Below are positions 1 to 7,546 of a stretch of DNA of 10,995 nt, one piece after another. The notes beneath the pieces were generated by a model. That model did not search any database and was not told where the DNA came from. It worked only from the letters and a program-made list of their open reading frames with translations. Position 1 is the first letter of the stretch; each line of letters starts with the position of its first letter. A program made the translations under genes and the position numbers. Source of the stretch: JAIBAI01 sp044238875. Lineage in GTDB: Bacteria > Bacteroidota > Bacteroidia > M30B66. Where the stretch lies: NCBI GenBank assembly GCA_044238875.1, contig JBIICM010000079.1, forward strand, positions 1 to 10,995, written 5' to 3'.

Positions 1-2301
1 GAAGGTTGCAGAAGTTTGGTAAAGAAACCCGGATTGAATTTGTTTCGCGGTAAGTTGAGCGCTGATTACACCAGCCAGTGTAGTCCGCTGCCGGTAAAGT
101 TTAAGGCCGAACCTCAGGAAAATGTTACCTGGCAATGGTTCTTTGGTGACGGAAATCAGGCAAACGGAGATGAAGTTACCCATACATATGCACTGAATGG
201 CAATTATAGCGTTTACGCAATTGGCCGGACTGATCAAAACTGTATTGATACCGTGAGGAGCAGTAATCCGGTTATCGTGGCAAGTCCTGATGCCGTTTTC
301 ACTTCGCCAACCCCTGCAGGATGCGCCCCATCGGTGGTTGAATTTAAAGATCTATCGGCTGATGCAGCAAGCTGGAAATGGGATTTTGGCGATGGGTCAA
401 CATCCAGTATCCAACATCCGTCAAAATTATATGAACGCCCCGGAAAATATGACATCAAACTCATAATAACGGCTCAAAATGGCTGTTCTGACACAACTTT
501 GTACAAGGAATATGTTACCGTACTTGGTCCTGCTACAACCTTCAGTACCGAAATGGTGGAAGAGTGTGAAAAAACAACAGTACATTTTAAGGACTTGTCG
601 AATGGCGCCGTTGAATGGAGCTGGAATTTTGGCGAAGGACGCACCTCCAAAGAGCAACATCCGGTTTTTACCTATGATCGTGACGGGCATTATACAATTA
701 GTCTGTTTTCAAAAGACACCTTTGGCTGTAGTGCATTTTATACCCATCAACTGCCTGTTGTGATTCACCACTATCCGGAAGCCAGGTTCAGTCTTGAACG
801 ATTGAAAGGTTGCGCCCCGCTGCAAATAACCGCCGGCAATCAATCATCCGGAGCCACAAAATATTACTGGAATTTCAGTAACCTTGCGCAAAGCAACAGT
901 GCCAACGGCATCTTTACTTTTGGTCAGCCGGGAAATTACTTTACCGAACTGATTGCTGAAACTGATTTCGGATGCAGAGATACGTTCAAAATCAACAACA
1001 TTCAGGTGTTAACGGTTCCAAAAGCCGGATTTACTACCAGTCAGGTTGAGGGCTGCACACCGTTGCATGTGACTTTTAATAATAATTCCTACCAGACCGA
1101 ACAACCGGTTTATGCCTGGGATTTCGGCAACGGAAATACCTCCACTGAAGAAAATCCAGTACAGGTTTATTTTAATCCGGGTTATTATGATGTTCAACTG
1201 CTGGTGAGAAATAACAATGGCTGTGCTGATACGATTTTACTTCCTTCCATCGTACAGGTATTTGATACCCTTGCCGCTCCTGTATCACCCATTATAAGGG
1301 TAAGTGTTGAAGATGAAAGTTCAGTTGTTGTTGAATGGGAACAATCGTTTGCGCCTGATTTCGGGAAATACACCCTTTACAGAAAAAACAACCTGAACGG
1401 AGTGTTTGAACCTGTAACTGTTATTCAGGATGCAGCCACAGCTTCTTATACAGATCATGGCTTGAATACGCAGTTGAATGTGTATTGCTATAAACTGGAA
1501 ACTTCTGACCGCTGTGGTTACTACGTTGAAACCGACAGTCTGATTGAACACTGTACCATCAATGTGGAGGTTGAAACACGGGCAAACAATACCGTTGACA
1601 TACAGTGGACACCCTACGTGGGAAAAACGGTAAGTCAATACCGGATTTTCAGGCAGGAGGAAAATAGCAATACCATTGCTGAACTGGCCGTGGTTAAAGG
1701 CGATATTCTCACTTACAACGACAGCAGTATTTTTTGCCCGGTGAAATACAAATATAGCATCAAGGCTGAAGGTTTGAACGGAATCTGGCACGTGTTTTCA
1801 AAAAGTGATTACGATATTTCTGCTCCGATTAAAAATCTTTTTGCCGATCAGCGCGTTGATGCAAGCCGGTCAACAGTGGTTGACAATAAATACGTGCTTA
1901 CAGAATGGAAAAAGCCGGAGATAATGGGCCATAAAGTCACTTTCTACACCATTTACCGGTCAGTTGACAACATCAATTTTGATGAGATAGCCGAGGTGCC
2001 TGCCTACCAGTTTTCGTATGTTGACGAAGCCGTTAATGTGCAAAATGTCAAGTACTATTACCGGATTATGGCCGGAAATGATTGCGGACTTCGCGGTGTT
2101 AACGGAGGTTACAGTGATAATATCGTACTCAGGGTAGCACCTACCGAAGATTACAGGTTGCAGCTCAACTGGACGCCTTATTCAGGCTGGGGCGACCACG
2201 GTGTTGGATTTTATGTGATCGAACGTCAGAAAGAAGACGGATCCTGGGAGATTATCAAACAGGTACCCGGCCAGGTGAGTTCAGCTGTTGATGAAAATTA
2301 A
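1..2301 (+). CDS. Large secreted PKD / fibronectin-III repeat protein, 5'-partial, ends mid-domain
   Basis: The frame is open from base 1. The first residues (EGCRSL...) look like the end of a preceding PKD domain, so the true start lies upstream and the TTG at 16 is not a start. Five PKD modules follow, with cores FGDG (142-153), FGDG (385-396), FGEG (628-639), a degenerate WNFSN (about 871) and FGNG (1123-1134). Each has a conserved Cys near its start and a 'GC' near its end, as is common in Bacteroidota surface proteins. From about 1270 there are fibronectin-III-like modules at roughly 1273-1545, 1546-1815, 1819-2136 and 2137-2298, with repeated W-T/E-x and Y-x-I/L-x-R patterns. Such proteins are usually extracellular adhesins or gliding-associated proteins exported by type IX secretion. 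The last module has only its first half before the TAA stop, and no C-terminal sorting domain follows. The domain calls are firm; the adhesin role is inferred. Confidence 0.9.
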   Translation, partial: EGCRSLVKKPGLNLFRGKLSADYTSQCSPLPVKFKAEPQENVTWQWFFGDGNQANGDEVTHTYALNGNYSVYAIGRTDQNCIDTVRSSNPVIVASPDAVFTSPTPAGCAPSVVEFKDLSADAASWKWDFGDGSTSSIQHPSKLYERPGKYDIKLIITAQNGCSDTTLYKEYVTVLGPATTFSTEMVEECEKTTVHFKDLSNGAVEWSWNFGEGRTSKEQHPVFTYDRDGHYTISLFSKDTFGCSAFYTHQLPVVIHHYPEARFSLERLKGCAPLQITAGNQSSGATKYYWNFSNLAQSNSANGIFTFGQPGNYFTELIAETDFGCRDTFKINNIQVLTVPKAGFTTSQVEGCTPLHVTFNNNSYQTEQPVYAWDFGNGNTSTEENPVQVYFNPGYYDVQLLVRNNNGCADTILLPSIVQVFDTLAAPVSPIIRVSVEDESSVVVEWEQSFAPDFGKYTLYRKNNLNGVFEPVTVIQDAATASYTDHGLNTQLNVYCYKLETSDRCGYYVETDSLIEHCTINVEVETRANNTVDIQWTPYVGKTVSQYRIFRQEENSNTIAELAVVKGDILTYNDSSIFCPVKYKYSIKAEGLNGIWHVFSKSDYDISAPIKNLFADQRVDASRSTVVDNKYVLTEWKKPEIMGHKVTFYTIYRSVDNINFDEIAEVPAYQFSYVDEAVNVQNVKYYYRIMAGNDCGLRGVNGGYSDNIVLRVAPTEDYRLQLNWTPYSGWGDHGVGFYVIERQKEDGSWEIIKQVPGQVSSAVDEN

Positions 2302-2328
2302 GTCAATTATCAGAAGTGTTTCTGAAAA

Positions 2329-2348
2329 TTGCCCTATATTCGGGGCAA
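2329..2348 (+). promoter_or_regulatory. Small dyad with a -7-like box ahead of the 2359 gene
   Basis: TTGCCC (2329-2334) and GGGCAA (2343-2348) form a perfect 6-bp inverted repeat. Its 8-nt loop, TATATTCG, differs by one base from the Bacteroidota -7 consensus TAnnTTTG. The repeat ends 10 bp before the ATG at 2359. No convincing TTG -33 box is seen at the expected distance, and no T-run follows, so a terminator is unlikely. It could be a promoter core with an operator-like dyad, or a chance match. Confidence 0.2.
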
Positions 2349-2358
2349 AATATATCAC

Positions 2359-3810
2359 ATGATCAAGTTTAAGAGCGTTGTCCAGCAACTCAAGGAAGAC
2401 GAGTACAATAACTTGTGCAAGCAATTCATTGAAACCAAGGCGGACAAATATCTTAGACTCCTGAAACTATACCGTGAGAATGTATATTCTGACGAGGAGA
2501 TTCAGGAATTGCTAAGCGTTAATACCAGCGCCTACTACACATTAAAATCAAGGTTGTTCGACAAGATTCAGGATTTCCTGACCAATAACATGTCAACACC
2601 TGTAATTGACCTGCTTGTTAAGGTAGCCAATATTCCAACCTTGATTTATGATACCCACCGTGATACCGCAGTAGCGATTCTCACCCGGCTTGAGTCTGAA
2701 TTGCAGAGCTATGACATGCCTTACGAGCTGTCGAATGTTTACAGCGCATTAAAAAAGCTGCACCTCCACTCGCCCAAGTATTTCGAATATACCCAGGCGT
2801 TTAACCGGCATCTGGCCTATACAGTCGCGCTCGATAAGGCTGAAGACCTCCTCAACAACTTCATGCGTACTTTGGGTGAGTATGATGTTTCAAGGCTTAA
2901 AACCCATATTCCATACCTGACACTGATCAAACAGGAAATAAAAAACGTATGTGCACTTTACAGTTCGCATCACCTTCAGGTTTATAAAAGCTTTGTTGAT
3001 ATTTCCTATGCGTTGTATGTGCCAGACGCAGAAGCTGTGAAGGATGATGAACCGGTGGAGGATATGCTTTCAAACCTTGAAAAAATCTTCACCACCTACA
3101 AACAGGACAATGTATATCAGCACATTCAGCTGGTATATTATTTCCTCGCTTTTGAGTATTACCAAAAACTAAATCTTCCGAAAAAAGCCATCCGGTTTTA
3201 TGATGAAGTAAACAAAAAGCTTCCTTCATTTCTGCTTTTCAACCATTGTACCTATACCACAAGATTCCTGATTTCAAGAATTAACCATCATATTGAGAAC
3301 AATGCCGAGCAGGAACTCTACGAACAAAACAAACTGCTGTTCGCCAACTATGAGCCCGACAAGAATGATGTACCCAATTTTATAAATTTTGCAAAATATA
3401 TTGCAGCGGGTGCATTTCATGCAAAACGTTACCAGGAATCAGTACAACACCTCAACAGCCTCATTAATGCCATCAGTTTTAAAAACTATCCGCATGCTGA
3501 AATCGAAATCAAACTGCTGCTGGCGTTGAATTATGTGTTAATCAATAAATATGACCCTGCCACAAGTCTCCTGCGCAGCGTAACCCGCAAAATCAGGGAA
3601 CTGAATGACGATATGGGTTACGAAAACGCTTTGATTTTCTATAAAGTACTGGCCGTACAGATGAGTTCATCGGCAAGGCAGGCAGACCAGAAAATGTCAC
3701 AATTGTTTTCCCGTTTCGAGCTGTTGAATCAGAAATCGAACCGCATGCTGGAGTACATCAGAATTGATGAAAACCTGATCAAACAGCTAAGTCAGGCAGC
3801 AAAGCGCTGA
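2359..3810 (+). CDS. Uncharacterised all-helical (TPR-like) cytoplasmic protein
   Basis: This is a 483-residue protein read from the ATG at 2359. A TTG at 2329 would add ten residues (MPYIRGKIYH) but lies inside the short intergenic dyad, so the ATG is preferred. There is no signal peptide or membrane segment. The sequence is rich in Leu, Tyr, Lys and Glu, with amphipathic helix pairs throughout, which suggests a TPR-like solenoid; no single repeat is canonical enough to name. Near the N-terminus, SDEEIQELLSV-NTSA-YYTLKSRLFDKIQDFL reads like a helix-turn-helix or a short helical hairpin. I recognise the style of protein from Bacteroidota genomes but know no function. It starts 57 bp after the PKD protein stop on the same strand and may be cotranscribed with it. 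It converges on the minus-strand operon that ends at 3879. Confidence 0.85.
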   Translation: MIKFKSVVQQLKEDEYNNLCKQFIETKADKYLRLLKLYRENVYSDEEIQELLSVNTSAYYTLKSRLFDKIQDFLTNNMSTPVIDLLVKVANIPTLIYDTHRDTAVAILTRLESELQSYDMPYELSNVYSALKKLHLHSPKYFEYTQAFNRHLAYTVALDKAEDLLNNFMRTLGEYDVSRLKTHIPYLTLIKQEIKNVCALYSSHHLQVYKSFVDISYALYVPDAEAVKDDEPVEDMLSNLEKIFTTYKQDNVYQHIQLVYYFLAFEYYQKLNLPKKAIRFYDEVNKKLPSFLLFNHCTYTTRFLISRINHHIENNAEQELYEQNKLLFANYEPDKNDVPNFINFAKYIAAGAFHAKRYQESVQHLNSLINAISFKNYPHAEIEIKLLLALNYVLINKYDPATSLLRSVTRKIRELNDDMGYENALIFYKVLAVQMSSSARQADQKMSQLFSRFELLNQKSNRMLEYIRIDENLIKQLSQAAKR

Positions 3811-3878
3811 AATCCTTTAACTGTATCCGCCTTTTGCAGCCACGATTTAAAGGGATGGCGCAGGTTTTCAACTGTTTT

Positions 3879-4394
3879 CTACCTCAATGGAATTGTAACA
3901 GGCAGCTGCAATTTTACCGGCAGGGTTTTTCTGAAGCCCCATTTTGAAATAGTGATCCTGCCTTCAAGATCAAAATCAACATTGCCGCTGATCAGGCTGC
4001 CGGCCAACTTTAATGGGTTGCTTATCAAAGGTTTCAGACCTGCTGCCACCTTCCATTCCTGCTCAGGATGCTGTACTCCACGAATTCTCATTTGTTTTCT
4101 GGTGCTGATCTGTGCCACCCTCACTCCGTTGAACATTAAATCAAGTTCAGCCCTTCTGATGGTAAAACGCAGGCGGTCGGGATTGTTCAGCCTTGTTTTA
4201 AAACGCAGATGCAACGCTCCGTCGCGTAATCCTTCTACCTCAAATGAACTGATCTTTTCAACTGAGGGTGCCTGAGCCCTTTTTAATGAGGTGCAGGATC
4301 CTGCCAAAAGAAGAAGCAGTAATGGTGCGAATAAGAAAATGTTAGCTTCAGGGAACCACCCTGATTTGCGAAGTGCTGATGGTGTTGCTTGCAT
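3879..4394 (-). CDS. LEA-2 (LEA14-like) domain lipoprotein
   Basis: This 171-residue protein is the last gene of the minus-strand operon. The N-terminus has a charged R9-K10, a hydrophobic stretch F20-L30 and the lipobox LAGSC with C34 as the lipidated residue, so it is predicted to be membrane-anchored and periplasm- or surface-facing. The mature part (about 48-171) matches the LEA type 2 / WHy pattern: a beta-rich domain opening with SFEVEGLRDGALHLRFKT, then the signature 'NNP' (LNNPDRLRFTI), then AELDLMFNGVRVAQ. LEA-2 proteins in bacteria are poorly characterised and often linked to stress or the envelope. The ATG at 4394 lies 47 bp inside the end of the upstream gene. No ATG, GTG or TTG nearer the hydrophobic segment would keep the basic n-region, so the overlapping start is kept. 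The family assignment is fairly confident; the role is unknown. Confidence 0.82.
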   Translation of the reverse strand: MQATPSALRKSGWFPEANIFLFAPLLLLLLAGSCTSLKRAQAPSVEKISSFEVEGLRDGALHLRFKTRLNNPDRLRFTIRRAELDLMFNGVRVAQISTRKQMRIRGVQHPEQEWKVAAGLKPLISNPLKLAGSLISGNVDFDLEGRITISKWGFRKTLPVKLQLPVTIPLR

Positions 4395-4800
4395 GGCCGG
4401 CTCTGTCTTTTACAAAAACGCTGAAAGTTAAATTTTCTTCTGTGGCTGAAGTATTAATCAGCGCGGTGGCCGGCACTTCAATTATTAACGTACCTTTTAG
4501 CGATATGGGATTGTTGTCGGGGGCGAGTTGTCTGATTCTGAAACCATAAGTAAGGTTATTGCGTGAGTCAGTAACAAAGGCATTGGTTACCCCTGTGGCA
4601 TTCTCTCCAAGATCGCCGTCGCCGTCGGTATATTCAAGGGTTATCAGTAATGAATCACTGTACTGTTTTACAACAGCAGGACTGATGCTTCTGAAAGAGA
4701 TTACCGGCACAGGCCCAGTATCGATTATATCTTTTTTTGAGCAGCTCAGAAACTGAGCAATTAAAACCACCAAAATAATAAAGGACTTGAAATTTCTCAT
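4348..4800 (-). CDS. Small lipoprotein with DGDGD motif, beta-rich
   Basis: This 150-residue lipoprotein has the signal MRNFKSFIILVVLIAQFLSC with C20 as the predicted lipidated Cys, followed by SKKD. The mature part is predicted to be beta-sandwich-like. It carries an acidic loop YTDGDGDLGE (57-66), plausibly calcium-binding, and ends with FVKDRAGHASN, a pattern common in Ig-like folds. Similar small lipoproteins are widespread in Bacteroidota without a known function. Its ATG shares an ATGA overlap with the stop of the cytochrome lipoprotein, which implies translational coupling. Its 3' end overlaps the LEA-2 gene by 47 bp. The start is well supported by the coupling and the signal peptide. 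Confidence 0.82.
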   Translation of the reverse strand: MRNFKSFIILVVLIAQFLSCSKKDIIDTGPVPVISFRSISPAVVKQYSDSLLITLEYTDGDGDLGENATGVTNAFVTDSRNNLTYGFRIRQLAPDNNPISLKGTLIIEVPATALINTSATEENLTFSVFVKDRAGHASNTISTSQIRVVP

Positions 4801-5732
4801 GGCTGAACAATAAAACTCCAGTAAGTTTTATAATAATCCGGAGAAGTATTTTTCGGAAACTCGGTATCCTGTTGATGGTAACCATCGTTCACATAATAGC
4901 GCATGTACCAGATTTCTCCAGCATTAAAAGAGGCAGCTGGTAAATTTACAAGCCAGACAGCACCGCGCCCCGGCACATTATAGAATGTGGCATTCAGGGA
5001 AACAGCATTGTTGAAATCATTCATTTTTTTACTCAGCTTCAACTTGTTCACTTTCATTTCAGCTACAGGCGTATAATCATCCTCAATGAACGCAATGAAA
5101 TAGAAGTTTGAAATTGCCGAAGGCAGTCTGAAAGGGTTGGTAATCAGGCTGTCTTCCCTATTGGAAACAGCAGAATACTCAACGTTAAATGTGCTGTTGG
5201 CAACTCCATAGAACGGAAATGTTGGTTCAGCATCAGGGCGTGCTGGTGAATTGCCATTGATGTCTCTTGCACCGTTCATGATCCAGCGGGCAATGTTGCT
5301 GATGTCTTTCGCCGGCAGAGGTGTGCCGATATTGTCCTGAGGCATCCGGTCATTGGTATTCACAAAGCAGCAATTAGTAATGCGCTCATAGAGCACAGAG
5401 CCGGCCGTATCTCCAGGAATTACACGGAAGGTAAAACTTTCCTGTGCATTGTTCTTTACCACAGGAGCGTAAACAAGTGTAGAAAACGTACTTTGCACAG
5501 AGCGGAAATCAGGTTCAAAGTTTCCGTCATGGCAACCCGGAACCGCACATTTGGTAACAAAAACATTGCGATGCAACCCTGCAAGCGAGGCAGGATCGAG
5601 CGTATCAGGCCTTGGCTGTGTATTGCCATAATCTACCTTATCATAAGGGTTATCCGGCAACACTTTGTCTTTCTTGCAGGAAACAAACTGCAAGCCGGCA
5701 ACCAACATGAAAATAAAAATTAAGCGCCTCAT
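4797..5732 (-). CDS. Lipoprotein with c-type cytochrome domain (C-x4-C-H)
   Basis: This is a 311-residue lipoprotein with signal MRRLIFIFMLVAGLQFVSC, C19 lipidated, followed by KKDK. Residues about 50-157 form a cytochrome c-like domain. The haem-attachment candidate is C62-AVPG-C67-H68, a C-x4-C-H variant of the usual C-x2-C-H. The likely distal ligand is M130 in DRMPQ, and a terminal helix ISNIARWIMNGARD is typical of cytochrome c domains. A Cys pair, C121-C122, lies between them. The remainder (about 170-311) is beta-rich and of unknown function, possibly binding a surface partner. The gene starts with an ATGA overlap on the stop of the Tat-exported phosphatase-like protein. In Planctomycetes, cytochrome-like domains commonly neighbour DUF1501 genes, and the arrangement here is similar. 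The lipoprotein call is firm. Haem binding is inferred from motif and domain context, and loss of haem binding is possible. Confidence 0.85.
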   Translation of the reverse strand: MRRLIFIFMLVAGLQFVSCKKDKVLPDNPYDKVDYGNTQPRPDTLDPASLAGLHRNVFVTKCAVPGCHDGNFEPDFRSVQSTFSTLVYAPVVKNNAQESFTFRVIPGDTAGSVLYERITNCCFVNTNDRMPQDNIGTPLPAKDISNIARWIMNGARDINGNSPARPDAEPTFPFYGVANSTFNVEYSAVSNREDSLITNPFRLPSAISNFYFIAFIEDDYTPVAEMKVNKLKLSKKMNDFNNAVSLNATFYNVPGRGAVWLVNLPAASFNAGEIWYMRYYVNDGYHQQDTEFPKNTSPDYYKTYWSFIVQP

Positions 5733-7042
5733 ATAAATGCTTCAGTTAATGCCCTTCCGGGCAACATGCCTCCCGGTATATCGCCTGCAAAACCTAGAAT
5801 ATGGGCAATAGTGGGCACAATGTCAATACTTTCTCCAACTAACTGACTGATTACCTGATTCTGGCGAACTTTTCCGGGAGGCCCTGCAATAAGACAGAAA
5901 ATTTCGCGTGAAGTGGCGTCACTTGTATGGTCAAATGCAACCTGTCCGAAAGCATCCGTGAGCGTGTTGCCCTGAAGGTTGCGGCCATGTTCAGGCGCTA
6001 CAATCAGTATGGTATCATTGGCCATTCCGGGTGTATTCTGAATGGCTTGCCAAAGTTTCGAAACAGCATAATCGGCCTTGCGCAGGTTGTTGCAATACTC
6101 CGTAAAGTTTGTGTGACAAATATCAACACCCTGCATGTTCACCACAAGCAATTCAGGTTTATAGGACGCAATGATTTGCTGGGCAAAATACATATTGAAA
6201 ATATCACCGTTCAAAGCATTGCCTACACCCCAGATATTTCCATACTGCCCGGAAGCAGCGTCAGCCAGTTCTGTCTTGAGAAAATTCTGCAAGGCAGGCC
6301 CATCACTGCCCGGATTATACACGCCGGCATTGTCCTCTGTGTAAGACTTTGAGAATGTGGCATTAAAAAAGTTTCGCAGATTGTTGATGGCATCCTTGTC
6401 GTTTCCGGTAAAATCGAGCGGTTTGGCCAGCGCATTGTAGCCGTTTTGTGATATGATGCTGGAAGGCTGAATATAATTTGCACCATATAAAGCACCGTAA
6501 CCGGCATAAGAGCTGTAATTCAGCGATGGATAAGGCCCGAGGGTGTTGGAAACCCACCAGGCATTGAGGGCGGTTTGCGAAGGACTGTTGTGTTTGCGGT
6601 AATATTCGAAAATAGTTGGGGTTTTGGGCGGCTCCTTGATATTGAGATCATAAAGGGTGTAATTACCGGTAATGGCCGTTGTGTGTCCGTTGAAATGGCC
6701 GGTAGGTCCCTGCTTGTATCTGAACTCCCTGAAAAGTGTACCTGATGAGAGCAACGACTGACCAGAAAAAGCAGGCAGCGGATCCATCCCGCCAGCAATT
6801 ACAGGGTCTACCGAAGGTGCCCCTCCCAGCAAACCCGGCAACAGATTGCCGCGCTCTTTCTTTACTGATTCAATATTCCTGATCCCTCCCGCAAACAAAC
6901 AAAATACAACATGGTTGGCGAGCCGGTTACCCGAAGCGGCAAACAAACGGCCAGAAGGCAGGATATAGGGGGCCGCAATGGTTGCACCAGCTGCCATCGC
7001 GGCCTTCTTGATGAAATTTCGTCTTGGAATGTAGCTGCTCAT
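5729..7042 (-). CDS. Tat-exported alkaline phosphatase/sulfatase-superfamily protein (DUF1501-like)
   Basis: This 437-residue protein has a twin-arginine signal: R7-R8-N-F-I-K-K, an Ala/Gly-rich h-region (14-24), and cleavage probably near 35-37. The body has the order of the alkaline phosphatase/sulfatase superfamily. A first strand HVVFCLFAGGIRN (44-56) is followed by GHFNGHTTAITGN (115-127) in the region of the nucleophile and metal site. Later come D307 and H310 (GVDICH), E351-H352 (PEHGRN) and H372 (FDHTSD) as candidate metal ligands, then a C-terminal ESIDIVPTIAHILGF segment typical of sulfatase-like folds. The Asp that usually ends the first strand is absent (AGGIRN), so activity is uncertain. 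It could equally be called DUF1501-like. It starts 9 bp after the stop of the 7052 lipoprotein and overlaps the cytochrome gene by ATGA. Export as a folded protein suggests a cofactor or metal loaded in the cytoplasm. Confidence 0.83.
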   Translation of the reverse strand: MSSYIPRRNFIKKAAMAAGATIAAPYILPSGRLFAASGNRLANHVVFCLFAGGIRNIESVKKERGNLLPGLLGGAPSVDPVIAGGMDPLPAFSGQSLLSSGTLFREFRYKQGPTGHFNGHTTAITGNYTLYDLNIKEPPKTPTIFEYYRKHNSPSQTALNAWWVSNTLGPYPSLNYSSYAGYGALYGANYIQPSSIISQNGYNALAKPLDFTGNDKDAINNLRNFFNATFSKSYTEDNAGVYNPGSDGPALQNFLKTELADAASGQYGNIWGVGNALNGDIFNMYFAQQIIASYKPELLVVNMQGVDICHTNFTEYCNNLRKADYAVSKLWQAIQNTPGMANDTILIVAPEHGRNLQGNTLTDAFGQVAFDHTSDATSREIFCLIAGPPGKVRQNQVISQLVGESIDIVPTIAHILGFAGDIPGGMLPGRALTEAFI

Positions 7043-7051
7043 AAGTCGGGG

Positions 7052-7546
7052 TCAGTAATAACGGTATTCATCAGAGGTCATCATCGCGTAATAAACCATC
7101 ACAGGCTCAAGCGCTGTATTTGATGTGATTTTTTGACCGGTTGTCCACAGTTCCAGCTCATTGGGTTCGCGGTTAAACAGCTTCAGATACAAGGCCCTAA
7201 CAAAAGCAGGTATATCTCCACGCATCTGCTGGTTTGACTCCATCCGCTCCTTCACTTCAGGTGCATTCAGAAGATTTTTTATCAGCATATCTTCCACCAG
7301 CCTTTTATCACCAAATGACAAATAAATCAGCGACAGCTGACTGAGCATGGTCTGTGTGATGGTTTTCCCCGTTAAATCAGAATAGGCTATTGAAATGAAT
7401 TCAACCGTTGATTTGGGGACATTTTTTCCGGTCTGGTCTTTTTTCACCTTCACGGGATCCACCTCATAGATGTAGGCTGTTTCTCTTTTACAGGATACAA
7501 AAACCAGCCCGGTTATCATCAGCATATTTATCAGGCGCATCTTCAT
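7052..7546 (-). CDS. Small lipoprotein with an R-x-P (DUF4214/DUF1553-like) module
   Basis: This 164-residue lipoprotein has signal MKMRLINMLMITGLVFVSC with C19 as the lipid site. The mature protein is predicted to be helical. The C-terminal half has FVRALYLKLFNREPNELELW (115-134) followed by YAMMTSDEYRYY (153-164). This pattern of 'LY-x-x-L/F-x-R-x-P-x-x-x-E' and, further on, 'S/T-D/E-Y' resembles DUF4214 and the C-terminal parts of planctomycete DUF1553/PSD1 proteins. The same pattern occurs in the upstream lipoprotein, so the two are likely related partners. Its ATG overlaps the stop of that gene (ATGA), which fixes the start. No enzymatic motif is visible. Confidence 0.82.
   Translation of the reverse strand: MKMRLINMLMITGLVFVSCKRETAYIYEVDPVKVKKDQTGKNVPKSTVEFISIAYSDLTGKTITQTMLSQLSLIYLSFGDKRLVEDMLIKNLLNAPEVKERMESNQQMRGDIPAFVRALYLKLFNREPNELELWTTGQKITSNTALEPVMVYYAMMTSDEYRYY

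Noticed and set aside
1321..1791. 156-codon open frame on the minus strand
   Set aside because: It is opposite the fibronectin-III modules of the large surface protein and has no signal, domain or start context of its own.
2302..2350. Frameshifted continuation of the PKD/FN3 protein after its stop
   Set aside because: I read the other two frames: one stops at once, and the other gives about 20 residues (MKIKSIIRS...) with no fibronectin or sorting-domain character.
3812..3856. Inverted repeat CCTTTAA / TTAAAGG between the convergent genes as a shared terminator
   Set aside because: The arms are short and AT-rich, the spacer is 26 nt and no T-run follows, so it is not a convincing intrinsic terminator.
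3952..4275. 107-codon open frame on the plus strand
   Set aside because: It is the antisense shadow of the LEA-2 lipoprotein gene.
5927..6352. 141-codon open frame on the plus strand
   Set aside because: It is antisense to the phosphatase-like gene, which has a Tat signal and superfamily motifs along its full length.
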